From: Rutidosis leptorrhynchoides
Lineage: Eukaryota > Streptophyta > Magnoliopsida > Asterales > Asteraceae
Length of the DNA stretch: 64,000 bases
Assembly (NCBI RefSeq): GCF_046630445.1
Contig: NC_092339.1
Coordinates: forward strand, 52,265,501-52,329,500
Direction: 5' to 3'
The notes beneath the pieces were generated by a model. It ran no database searches, was not told the DNA's origin, and saw only the letters and a program-made list of their open reading frames with translations. A program made the position numbers and the translations under genes. How positions within the stretch are numbered: position 1 is the first letter of the stretch; each line of letters starts with the position of its first letter. Of this stretch, positions 44,421-55,159 are shown piece by piece.

Positions 44421-45176
44421 TCATCCCATTATGGAATCCTCTGGCACTAACTTTTCTTCATGTTGAATCACACCAAGTTTCTCAAACAAGTTATACAGTA
44501 AAGCTGCATATGGGAATGGTTCTTCTGATTCAAGAAAATCTTTCATCACATGAATGAGAAAGTGTCCCACATTCACTTGAATACCCTCTAGTAGGCAATA
44601 TAGAAGCAAGACTTCAGTACCAGACAGCAAATGATCTCCTTCTCTCCTAAAATTCACATTTCTTTTGATGATTCTCAAATGTATCTCATATTGTGGCAAG
44701 ATATCTTCATCACTAACCTCAACTCTACCAGTATACACTACCTTCTCTGGCTTGCATATCCTAACAATAACATCTGACAATCTGAATCTACTGGGAATCT
44801 TTCTGATATCTTTGCTAGGGTACAGTATCTTAACCCCAGTATGAGGAACGTTTAACAGGTTTGAGAATTCCTCTAAAGTCCACCTATACTGTTGATTAAA
44901 TAGACCCGAGTGTACAAACTTCTTCTTACCATCCTCTAAAGCAACATTGGCGTAAAATTCTCTAAGTAGAGCAGGACAGTAATAATCCCCAATATCTATG
45001 AAAGCCTGACACCCAATCTGTTCCCAAGGACTATAAGTCTGTCGAGTCGCAATGACCTTTTGTTCTACTAAGATTGGTCGATATCTAGCTAGGATTCTCC
45101 TACGGTCGATGTTGAACATCCATTGACCAACAAATGAGCCACCTGACATTCTAATACAAACTACAAACACTAGCAT
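44421..45176 (-). CDS. 251-residue ORF of element B, plant-transposon-protein-like
   Basis: Open frame between the internal promoter region and the large extra ORF. It has a segment LLREFYANVALEDGKKKFVH followed by WTLEEFSNLLNVPHTG, reminiscent of the N-terminal domain of the neighbouring large ORF (REFWANARVE...) and of proteins annotated as putative plant transposon proteins. It may be a diverged tandem relative of that domain. No zinc finger, signal peptide or clear membrane span. A possible start inside is MSGGSFVGQW at 45146. Element A has no matching ORF in this place. A splice to the downstream ORF is possible but not shown. Function unknown. Confidence 0.6.
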   Translation of the reverse strand: MLVFVVCIRMSGGSFVGQWMFNIDRRRILARYRPILVEQKVIATRQTYSPWEQIGCQAFIDIGDYYCPALLREFYANVALEDGKKKFVHSGLFNQQYRWTLEEFSNLLNVPHTGVKILYPSKDIRKIPSRFRLSDVIVRICKPEKVVYTGRVEVSDEDILPQYEIHLRIIKRNVNFRREGDHLLSGTEVLLLYCLLEGIQVNVGHFLIHVMKDFLESEEPFPYAALLYNLFEKLGVIQHEEKLVPEDSIMG

Positions 45177-45240
45177 TAGATGGGCATCACAGAAATTATC
45201 AGAGACTAATCATTCAATGAAAATTAATCAAAATAATCTA

Positions 45241-45428
45241 CCATCGGTCCAACAGAATGACCATCGGTCGATGGTGGAGACCATCGGTCCGATGGTCTAG
45301 ACCTACGACAGATGGTCTAACCACATACACACACTGGTCAAATAACGACCTTCGGCCGAGTGACAAGATGTCCGGCCGATCGATGGACACCATCGGTCGA
45401 TGGTCAGAGACCCTCGGCCGGAGGTAGT
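45241..45428 (-). promoter_or_regulatory. Motif array before the 251-residue ORF of element B
   Basis: About eight words such as ACCATCGGTCGATGGT, CCATCGGTCCGATGGT and CCTCGGCCGGAGG, roughly 20-24 bp apart with a looser middle part. Same relative place as 6443-6585 in element A. Confidence 0.7.
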
Positions 45429-45764
45429 TCATCAGATCTGTGACTCGAAATTGATCAAATCGTCCGATTTGACGTTTCTAGTTCAAATTCCTGTTATAAC
45501 AGATGCTAAAGGGGCCGTTTATCATACATCAAACATCAATTTCAACAGATCTCAAATAAAACTCATCCGATTTAAAGTTTATACTTCGAACACTAAATCA
45601 TCGATTACAAACAAACGATTAAGAGTTATGTTACCTTGTTTACGGCGCTAAGATCACAAAGAAAAGATGAATAATAAAAACTGGATCAAAACCTTTCTCC
45701 TTAACTTCAGAAAATTAGGGTAAAATCACACAATTTTGGCCAGAGTGACTGACCCGTTCGTCGC
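45429..45764 (-). other. Leader between internal TATA box and motif array of element B
   Basis: About 335 bp with no gene. It matches in position the stretch 6586-6927 of element A. Short ORFs look like chance. Confidence 0.5.
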
Positions 45765-45768
45765 TGGG

Positions 45769-45895
45769 TCCTTTTATACCCTGTCAGTGACCATCGGCCG
45801 ATGGTCAAGTCCGTCGGCCCGATGGTCTTGACACTCGGGCGAGGGTCTGAGTCCATCGGCCGGATGTAAGGACTGTCGGCCGGTGGTCTGACATT
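45769..45895 (-). promoter_or_regulatory. Putative internal promoter of element B
   Basis: GGTATAAAAGGACCC on the minus strand (about 45766-45780) is a TATA-like box. Five words (CCATCGGCCGATGG, CCATCGGGCCGACGG and variants) lie upstream at 45790-45895, about 20 bp apart. A polypurine-like AGGGGGAGTTAGTG (about 45947-45960) lies just beyond. Same layout as the LTR promoter. Confidence 0.6.
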
Positions 45896-48173
45896 TGAAA
45901 ACTTTTAAAACTTAACACTTTTCAATATCAGACTTTTACCCATTTACACTAACTCCCCCTGGGACTGATCTCCACAATAAAAAACATCACGCTTTGTTCC
46001 TTTAAGCTCAAAACAACTTATATTCAAAACAATAAGAAACCTAAGGTTCCTTTCACAGTAAACCTTACCCAGAACTGAGTTGTGGACTTAAAAGATGAAA
46101 TATAAATGCACATGCAACTAACACATGAATGCAAACTAATTCAGAAATGCATGCTCATGCAAATACACAAAGCAAATAACTGTACAAGATCAAGTGTATC
46201 ATGATCAGCAATATAATAACAGATATAATCAGTAACATTTAACCTTTTAGATCTGTGGATAATAAACTTTTAACATCAGTTTCATAAAGCATTAACATTA
46301 ACAAATTCATGATGTTATCAGCATAGGAACAAATAATACTGCTTATCATCAGTCACACTTCCAGAAGAATAACATATCTTTTGTGAGTTGGCATATAAAA
46401 TTGATTGAATCCTTTTGATTCGGGGATCAGAACTGAACTATATTGACATGTTATTCCATAGTTCATTCACGAACTTATTCATTAAAGCATATACAGAACA
46501 ACCTTCAAATATATCAATAAACATTCATCAACTTTCACCCTAGACTTAGATGATCACGTTAGATTAATTACTTTAACATTTTTCAATGTCAGATTTACAT
46601 CACAAAGTCAGTCCTCGTTTGAGATCGCACGATTTCTCGGGTAGAACAATTGAGCACAAACCTGTTGACACTGTCCTCTTATCACATCAATGTACTTTCG
46701 ATTCTATTGAACAGAACCATCTCACGATGTTTCTAGCAACCCTGTCAGCCTTTGGCTTCTACCTTAAACTTATACCTTTCGTTTCAGATAACATTGTTAA
46801 TCTCAAATTTATTGCATACTCTGTTAAGGACGCATACCGGCCGCTATAAACCCCATACTTAAACGGAAATAGTATGATGTATGGTGTTGGATGGATGGAA
46901 GTGATATAAATATTTGAGTGATGGAACGCTAAGATACCTTCCAGAAGATATTCCCTCTATCCAGGTCAATAGGCACAATCCCATATCACAGACAAAAGAT
47001 GTAAAGTTCACTAATTGAGATGTGAACTAAATGATTTAAGTTCTCTATATCTGATGATCTGATAAATTCTCCCCCTCGGATGTAGATAACGAAATCGTTC
47101 AAATAAGTCTCCGATTGGAATGTATGTTGTCTCAAACATTGATAACCGAGAAATCTCTGAAACTCTGTTCAATTCTTGATCCATGATTCTCTTGCAGCTA
47201 TGTAGTGCATCATGTTATTTACAAATTGAAATAAATACATAAATAAACATAAACAATCCATAACTTGCATTTTTTTTTTTTTTTTTTTTTGGATTTTCTG
47301 ATGTTGCATTTTCTCCTTACAATACATAAACAAAATAAATAAATAAAAGATTACAACTGAACATGATGATGACGCACCACTGTCTTTGACATTTGTTATA
47401 ACTGCACGAAAAACCAATCTTCGTATGTGGAAATCTAGAACCCGATGATGTTGCCTTTTAAAAATCATTATGTGTCTGTGATACAAAACTGCACTTCTCA
47501 ACCCTTTTAGAGAAAACACCTCCCTTTGGGTACCCGATATGTATGTTGTTGGATTTCGGTCCAAGTAATAAAGGTAAATAGAAACAAGTATGCATCCTAG
47601 ACAAAATATGCTCACCTTGGGGACTCACAAAATTATCCTTTTGCTACCGAGTATAAATCGTAGTAGGGGAGACCTCAACCGTCTGTCGAGTTTCTGTTCA
47701 ATCATTTCTCGGTACATATTCAGTGATAAGTAGGTGACTACCCTCAACCGCTGTAAACCTTTTCACGATTTCCTCATCATGATATTTACGCGTTATTAGT
47801 GTGATCATCTCTATCTAGAATTAGATCAATAAAGTTTACCAACATATTATCAATCATCCTGTATTACTTGTTTTTCACAACTTACATGTCAGTTCAGTAT
47901 TGCAATCACTTCCCCACAAACATAACAAGCAACTCATTTTCTGATTTTTCACTTTTTATGGATTTTCTATTTTTCTAATTTTTATTTGTTTTTCTGGTTT
48001 TTCAATTTTTATGGCTTTTTGATATTCTCTGTACAAAAGCATAAAACTATCTAAAAACATAAGCAAACATGCAAATTTCAGTAAAAACTAATCTAACATG
48101 CAAACGAAAAATGCAAATGATCTAGAAGCTATCATGCAAAACTATTCAAACTCTACAAGCAGTTTCTAACCAT
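45896..48173 (-). other. Noncoding spacer between pol and internal promoter of element B
   Basis: No credible gene. It shares blocks with element A: 46621-46635 (GAGATCGCACGATTT), 46980-46995 (CCCATATCACAGACAA) and 47734-47762 (29 identical bases). A T-run is at 47270-47291. A CTCCCCCT tract (AGGGGGAG on the element strand) is at about 47071-47078. Confidence 0.65.
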
Positions 48174-51100
48174 TCACAACTCAGTCTCAGGCTTAGATTC
48201 CTCTGTGTCAGGTACCTCAGTTTCAGGAATTTCAGTTTCAGGAACTACATCTTGAAGCAACTTAACACCTATCTCATTTAATAGAAATTCAAAACGTGGT
48301 TTATCAAAAGCTTTTGTGAAGAGATCAGCCCTTTGGGCTGTAGTGTCAATTTGCACTACATCAATTAACTTTTTCTCATAGCAATCTCTAATGAAATGGT
48401 ATTTAATCCCTATATGTTTCGTCTTAGAGTGATTTACGGGATTCTTAGTGACAGCTATGGCAGCAGTATTATCAACATAAATAGGAGTGTTAGAGATTTT
48501 CAAACCATAGTCACGTAGTTGCTGTTGTATCCAGATAACCTGTGATGTACAGCTGGCCGCGGCAATATATTCTGCTTCACAAGTGGACTGAGCCACTGCT
48601 GTCTGCTTCTTACACTGCCAGGTTACTAGTTTGCTACCAAGAAATTGACACCCTCCTGATGTTGACTTGAAATCTTTCTTGCAACCTCCATAGTCTGAAT
48701 CACTGTACGCTGTGAGATCAAAACCATCCTCACACGGATACCATAACCCTAAGCTGGGAGTATCTTTTAGATACCTCAGAATCTTCTTGACCACTAACAT
48801 ATGATGAACATTAGGGTTTGCCTGATAACGAGCACACAGGCACACCGCAAACATTATATCTGGTCTAGAAGTAGTTAGGTACATTAGAGAACCTATGATA
48901 GCCCTGTACAAAGTAGGGTCCACTGGAGCACCCTCCTTATCTGGTGAAATCCCATGATTAACCGACAACGGAGTCTTAGCTGGTCTCTCTGTATCTACCT
49001 GAAAGCGCTTAAGGATATCAGCAACATACTTCGTCTGATGTAAGAAGATGCCTTTATCCGTTTGAGCTACCTGCAAACCTAAGAAAAACTTAATAGTTCC
49101 CATGGAACTCATCTTAAACTTCCGTTGCATAACCTTCTCGAACTCATCAACCATACTCTGATCTGTAGACCCGAAAATAATATCATCAACATAGACCTGC
49201 ACTAACATAAGATGTTGTCCTTTCTTCTTGATGAAAAGTGTCTGATCAATGACACCTCTCCGAAAACCATTCTCAAGCATGTAGTTGGACAAAGTTGCAT
49301 ACCAAGCTCTAGGAGCTTGGTGTAGACCATATAGCGCCTTTTCTAGTCGATACACCTTTTCTGGGAAATGCGGATCCTCAAAACCAGGCGGTTGTTCAAC
49401 AAACACTTTCTCATTTATCTCACCATACAAAAACGCACTCTTCACATCCATTTGATAAACTTTGAAACCCATATAGGACGCGAAGGACAAGAAAATCCTG
49501 ATAGCCTCCAGTCTCGCAACTGGAGCAAAAACCTCATCATAGTCAATTTCCGGGATTTGTTGATATCCCTTAACCACCAATCTAGCTTTATTACGAATCA
49601 CTATACCCTGCTCATCTTTCTTATTCTTCAAAACCCAACGAAGACCATAGGGTACACAACCATGCGGTGGATTGACTAACCTCCAAACCTTAAGATGTTT
49701 AAATTGCAACAGCTCTTCCTGCATAGCACTTACCCACTCATCGTACTTTAAAGCTTCGTATACATCTTCCGGCTCGATTTGACACACATAACACGAGTGG
49801 GCATGAACAAACACTCTCCCTGTCTTGTTCAATGATGAATAAAAAGCTGTCACCAAATTCGCACTTTCACTTTGAACATCTTCAACTGCAGTCATATTTT
49901 CAGTAACCGCGGGAACCTCGGATGTAGAGATAACTCCTGACGTGGATGCCCCAGATGTAGTAGTTTGAGGAGGATTGACACTAGGCAGTCCTCTTGTATC
50001 CACATAATAGTCTGCCAGACGCTTTGGTGGCAGAATAAAACGATTCGATCTCCGTACACCTCCTGCATCTGCTATCTGTTCTAGATCAGTCACAGTAGAT
50101 GGTTGGTTATATAGAGGATTCAGATGTCTCTCTGTCAATACTGTACGTTCCACATCATCATCTAACTCACTATCTTCATCTGTATCAACTACCCCGTCCT
50201 CATTAGACTCAAGATTACCTTGAACATTTTGTGGACTTGGTTGCACGCTAGAAACCGGATTCTGAACCTGCGTAGGAATAGTGATAACATTTTCTGAAGA
50301 ATTCCGAGAATCAAACAATATCCGAGTCAGAAGTTCTTCCTCTGTAGCACCTGGTGGAAGATTGAATGAATCAAAAAGCTTATCATACTCAAACTGCCAT
50401 GCATAACCTTTACTGACACGAGGCGGTGCATTGCGCTGAATATCAACTTCAAACTGTTCTTCCAGACGTTTTGTCTCATTGTTGTACACCCGCTTGTTCG
50501 GATTCCCGTAACCCAAGAAGATACCAGAAACAACCTTTGAATTAAATTTTCCTCCAGCATCACGTACCAAAATAGTACAAGGTGCGCCAAAGGGTTCGAA
50601 ATGTTTAATATTAGGTTTTCTCTTATGCAGCAGCTCGTAACAAGTTTTACCATGACGCTTCACCACGAGAACTCTGTTCATAACATAACACGCTGTACTC
50701 ACTGCTTCACCCCAGAAGGCAATCGGAAGACATGAATCAGCTAACATTGTTCTTGCGGTCTCAATCAAAGTCCTGTTCTTTCTCTCAGCAACACCATTTG
50801 ACTGTGGTGTATAAGCAGGACTGAACTGCTGTTGTATCCCCTTTTCGTTACAAAACTGCAGCATCTGATTGTTCTTAAACTCCGTACCATTATCAGTACG
50901 AATCTTTCTCACTTTCAATTTATATAAACTTTCGAGCTTTAGAATCAGCACCTTAATATGCTCAAAAGTATCCGATTTATTCTTCAACATCACCACCCAA
51001 TAAAAACGTGAATATTCATCAGTAACTACCAAGCAATAAGATTCTCCTGTGAGAGTTTTACAGTTGACTGGACCAAAGAGATCCATATGCAACAACTCCA

Positions 51101-51731
51101 AAGGAATGTTAACAGAATGATGCTTTTTGGTAGCATGTGACTTTTTCGTTTGTTTCCCCTGTTTACATGGAAGACACACATCAGGAATATGAAAACTTTT
51201 AAGATTAACACCATCAACTAATCCATTGTGGACTAGATTGTTCATCTTCCTCAGACTCAAATGACCCATACGCTTGTGCCATATGATAGACTCTTGTTCA
51301 GTAGCTTTAGAAACGAAAGCCTGATGGCCAGTAGCTTCCTTTACATGAGCCTTACGCATGTCAAGGATATAGAGATCCTTGCATCTGGGAGCAGTCATCA
51401 GAATCATGTCTTCCGGAATAACAAATTCTTTCTTCAAAATATAGCATTGTTTATCATCAAATGCTACTGTATACTTCTTGTCAGCAACCTGAGAGACTGA
51501 AAGCAGATTGTTTGACATCTGCTCCACAAAATTAACCTTATCAAAGCTGACATTTTCATTCGCGATTACACCTTGAGCAGTAATAAACCCTCCTTCACTA
51601 CCAGCAAAAGAAACCGGTCCACCATCCACTGTTTTCACATTAGAAAGTAAGGACAAGTTCCCTGTCATGTGCCTGGACGCCCCACTATCAACAATCCAAG
51701 TACTGCAGCGTGGATTGTAGGCGACCTGCAC
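48174..51731 (-). CDS. pol: Element B pol polyprotein, intact
   Basis: An uninterrupted 1185-residue frame in Ty1-copia order. Protease DSGA has Asp15. The pre-integrase zinc site is His152, His157, Cys186, Cys189. The integrase triad is Asp217, Asp280, Glu316. A Ser/Asp-rich linker (about 470-640) leads to RT with [10 protein letters not shown] (YVDD 847-850). RNase H has Asp1011, Glu1052 and Asp1087. The C-terminal tail repeats ETEIPETEVPDTEE. All catalytic residues are present, so enzyme activity is plausible. The start at 51731 (MQVAY) follows an acceptor-like CAG and may not be the real initiation site: pol is in frame with gag behind a TAA at 51747-51749. Confidence 0.9.
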   Translation of the reverse strand: MQVAYNPRCSTWIVDSGASRHMTGNLSLLSNVKTVDGGPVSFAGSEGGFITAQGVIANENVSFDKVNFVEQMSNNLLSVSQVADKKYTVAFDDKQCYILKKEFVIPEDMILMTAPRCKDLYILDMRKAHVKEATGHQAFVSKATEQESIIWHKRMGHLSLRKMNNLVHNGLVDGVNLKSFHIPDVCLPCKQGKQTKKSHATKKHHSVNIPLELLHMDLFGPVNCKTLTGESYCLVVTDEYSRFYWVVMLKNKSDTFEHIKVLILKLESLYKLKVRKIRTDNGTEFKNNQMLQFCNEKGIQQQFSPAYTPQSNGVAERKNRTLIETARTMLADSCLPIAFWGEAVSTACYVMNRVLVVKRHGKTCYELLHKRKPNIKHFEPFGAPCTILVRDAGGKFNSKVVSGIFLGYGNPNKRVYNNETKRLEEQFEVDIQRNAPPRVSKGYAWQFEYDKLFDSFNLPPGATEEELLTRILFDSRNSSENVITIPTQVQNPVSSVQPSPQNVQGNLESNEDGVVDTDEDSELDDDVERTVLTERHLNPLYNQPSTVTDLEQIADAGGVRRSNRFILPPKRLADYYVDTRGLPSVNPPQTTTSGASTSGVISTSEVPAVTENMTAVEDVQSESANLVTAFYSSLNKTGRVFVHAHSCYVCQIEPEDVYEALKYDEWVSAMQEELLQFKHLKVWRLVNPPHGCVPYGLRWVLKNKKDEQGIVIRNKARLVVKGYQQIPEIDYDEVFAPVARLEAIRIFLSFASYMGFKVYQMDVKSAFLYGEINEKVFVEQPPGFEDPHFPEKVYRLEKALYGLHQAPRAWYATLSNYMLENGFRRGVIDQTLFIKKKGQHLMLVQVYVDDIIFGSTDQSMVDEFEKVMQRKFKMSSMGTIKFFLGLQVAQTDKGIFLHQTKYVADILKRFQVDTERPAKTPLSVNHGISPDKEGAPVDPTLYRAIIGSLMYLTTSRPDIMFAVCLCARYQANPNVHHMLVVKKILRYLKDTPSLGLWYPCEDGFDLTAYSDSDYGGCKKDFKSTSGGCQFLGSKLVTWQCKKQTAVAQSTCEAEYIAAASCTSQVIWIQQQLRDYGLKISNTPIYVDNTAAIAVTKNPVNHSKTKHIGIKYHFIRDCYEKKLIDVVQIDTTAQRADLFTKAFDKPRFEFLLNEIGVKLLQDVVPETEIPETEVPDTEESKPETEL

Positions 51732-51765
51732 ATTAAAGTAAGAGGATTAGTTAGAAAGGGCAACC
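51726..51765 (-). promoter_or_regulatory. Gag stop and splice-acceptor-like site of element B
   Basis: On the minus strand the gag end (ALSN then TAA, 51747-51749) is followed by TCCTCTTACTTTAATGTGCAG, with CTAAC (branch-point-like) overlapping the stop. Element A has the same arrangement at 25605-25630 with a spacing one base shorter. Confidence 0.5.
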
Positions 51766-52722
51766 CATGCCCTAATGGCAGTGGGTTTCCCGTCAATGCC
51801 AACAACTGGCAATTCCACCCATTGTCCCTTGGATCCCGAAGGACCTGCAGGACGTTGAACACCCTTCACCCCAGATTTTGGTCTCCAAACTGTATTTTTA
51901 GGCAATGGTTTTCTATAATAATCGTTAGTTTGAAAAACCTTTCAATCAATTACTTTCACATTTGAATTGTGCACAGGAGAAGATGATCTTCTATAAAAAG
52001 AACGATTTGGACTGAGATCAATCTTCCTGCGGGGTGTCTGTCTAATGGGTCCACAATCCACAGCCCTGTGTCCCAGCCTCCCACATTTGAAACAGTTAAC
52101 ATTATCAAAATCATTAACGTTAAACAACCTGCGTCTAATCGGTGAAAACTGTCTCCTAGGCTGTTCAGTACGTTGTCTAATCGTAGGGGGTGTCAAAACC
52201 TGTTTTTCAACAGTCTGACGCCGACTAGGCGGAACATACTTGGACACTATCTCAGAATTAGAACTCCCACCTTTAGGTGGTTGTTCTACCTTAGGAACAC
52301 TAACCTGCTGTTTTCCTGAATTATTTTCTTTAACAAACTTAATAGGAGTAGACAAAGTGGTCTTTTTCTTACTCTGTTTGGGCCTTTCTACACTCTTTGT
52401 CGGCGTCTTAAGACTCTCACTCCTATTCTCACTGTGTTTTGGATTCTTAAGAATCGTAACTGGCTTAGTCACTGGTACAAATGGTTTGCTATCTTTCTCA
52501 GTGTCTATGTCAGTATCAGACTCAGTCTCATAAATAACCTCTGTAGGGTTCTTAGAATCAACAACCTTACTAGCACTAACCACTGGGGTCTCCTTAGGTT
52601 TACCATATGGTGGTTCCACCACTGGTTCCTTAAACTTCTCTACGGGCTTATTAACATACTCACCCATAAGAGGTGGTGCAACCTCAGAATATCCCAGACC
52701 CTCCCGATTAGAATGATTAAAA
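51747..52722 (-). pseudogene. gag: Element B gag, C-terminal part
   Basis: Gag sequence after the element D insertion; removal of D and one TAAAA restores the frame with 61480 upward. It contains GLGYSEVAPPLMGEY, a Lys/Pro/Thr-rich stretch and the second zinc knuckle (CFKCGRLGHRAVDC). An in-frame TGA lies at 51942-51944, before VFQTNDYY. The natural end is the TAA at 51747-51749. Confidence 0.8.
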
Positions 52723-55159
52723 TGTAGCGACCCCGACAAATCGTCAAGTGACGGCGTCGGCTACGTGGGTCCCATTACCTGATTATAAGTCTTTTAGATA
52801 ACTTTTGACTAAAATATGTCGCCTTCATTTCAAAATAAAGATTGTTTCAAAGTTTACAAGAATTGTTCAACCAATAGTTAAGTTATAACGTTATAATACG
52901 AATGAAATCTAGGCGACACGGTTTAAAGTAAAGTCAAAAGACGCTCCATGAAATGCACGTATACTCGACATCCAATGCAAGTATCAAATAATGAGCAGAA
53001 GCATGTATCACATATCGTGCAAGACCTGAGAAAAACATAGAAATCTGTCAACGAAAACGTTGGTGAAATCACAGGTTTAAGTAAGTAAGTGAGTAAAAGT
53101 AAGTAAGTCAAACCACAAGGTTTGCAAAGTTGAAATAATAGTAATACATTCTAAAAGTTAATATTCACGAGCACCCAATTATCAAAGCTTAACATTCCAT
53201 CCATTGTATACCCCATCCATAGTGCTAGAACAAACACTAATTCTCGAAAATATATTTCATCCGTAGACGATAGCGAACCGTCAGAGATGAGGGTTGTCAA
53301 CCCATATGGCCATATAACATAAGTTCTCGCTTACACCCGTCAAGTGTAACTAATGATAATCGAATTGAGGATTTTTGTTCTAAACTCGTATGTAGAATGT
53401 TTGTTTTCCCGTTCTTGTGTTCACTTAGTTCAAAAGAATCGTTTATGTTTTCTCATCCCAAAAGTAAGTTTAAAAGAGTAAAAGTGGGACTATGATCTCA
53501 CCTTGCGTGCAAGAGTTAATAAAGTACTTCAACAAGTAAACGCGTGCAAAGACAAAGCTAGTCTTGACCTAAACATATAGGTTATATCAATAACGGTAAA
53601 CACAAACGGTCAAAGATGTTCAATTAGTCCTATGGCTCGTTACGACTCGATTATGTAGCATGTGAATCAATTAGTCAAGTTTCATGCACGATACAAGTAA
53701 TTAAGCATGTTAGAACGATCGTATAATTGTTTGGTTAAGTTTGACTAAAAGTCAAACTTGGTCAAAGTCAAGGTCAACGGGGTCGGGTCGGGTATCCGAC
53801 AATTTTCCCATGATGAGAAATCATTTATGAGCAGAATGGCCAAGTTTCATGTTAATCGGAGTTACGGTTAAGCGGAAAACATTTTGTGAAAGGAAAAATA
53901 AAAACAAAAATGAGCTGGGCATATGCGCGGCGCGCTATGGGTTGCGCGGCGCGCACCCTAGTGTAAATCCGGGTCAGAACTCAACTAAAGGGGGCAAATA
54001 TCTGGGATTTCTGTTTTGCGCGGCGCGCTGAGGTTGCACGGCGCGCATACCTGGAATTTTTGCTGTTTGCAGAAAAATAGACCAAGTCACGAACCAAAAC
54101 TCAAATTAACATATTTTATGAACCGAAAACATCCAAAATGCATACTATATATCGTTGGAAAGGTAATTTGACAAGGAAAACAACTAAACACGTTTCATCA
54201 AACAAAAACATCAATTTCAATAACCGATTTTCCGTCAAGTGATCATTAAGAATCCATTTTCAAAGTTTCAAGTTCATCAAATGCATTTTAAGTTTCGGGA
54301 ATCCAATTCACACATGTGATATGCCGTTTTGAAGGTAATGAAGCATACATTACTACTAAACACTAACAATTAACATTTCATGGCATTCAAGCATCCAAAA
54401 ATTCATGTCAAGAACTATCAAACCCTAGTCAAACATCTCAAAATCAATAATCATGTTTTTGAAGTTTTCTTAATCAACCTACACATCAAATTGAAGCTAA
54501 TGACGCTAGTAACACATTTAATACATGAACTTTAACAATTAAACAACTTTTAATCATCCAAAATCAAAGATTTAGCAAGCAATTTTCATAATGAACTAGT
54601 TACACCAAAAACAACAAATCGAGCATACAAATTACATACACGACATCACAATGAGCCATAGACACTAATTAACTACTTTATAAGTCAAGAACACGAATTT
54701 AAAGAAATCTAGTGATTTAGAAATGTTACCCAAAATCGAAGTAGTTAGCATCAAATCGAAGAGGATGATGAGAGGATCAAGAATATGTAGTTTGTTTTGA
54801 TGTTTACTTCCTTGGTGAGATTTGGATGATGATTTTATGTTTGAGAAATGAGAGAGTTTGAAAGTATCAAAAATGGAAAAGGGAGGATGAATGAAAGGGA
54901 TGAAGGAGGTTGACTCTTTGACCTAGTCAAAAGTTTGATACTTTGGCAAGTTTGGTCCCTCAACTTTGAATCGGGTGCGGAAAATAACCGAACGAATTAT
55001 TTTAAGTTACACGGGAGTACGGGAGATATTAAAATCCGATAACGAAAATATTTAAAATGTTACATAACAAAGGATACGAATTTAGATACGAAGGGTATTA
55101 TTTAAAAAGAAAAAGACGGGCGTTAAAATAATTTAACGGAAAAATGCGGGATGTTACAT
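52723..55159 (-). repeat. 3' LTR of element D
   Basis: 2437 bp. Contains four copies of GCGCGGCGCGC or a one-base variant (53925, 53944, 54018, 54036). Followed on the plus side by the 3' end of the internal region (AAATTTCGTCCCGAAATTT). Confidence 0.95.

Noticed and set aside
47270-47291. T-run as a poly(A) tail of a LINE or processed gene
   Set aside because: It is an isolated run inside the element B spacer without any upstream reverse-transcribed gene or duplication.
53849-54031. 60-codon ORF repeated at 60170-60352
   Set aside because: It occurs in both LTRs of element D over the GC-rich words; low complexity and no start context support it only as chance.
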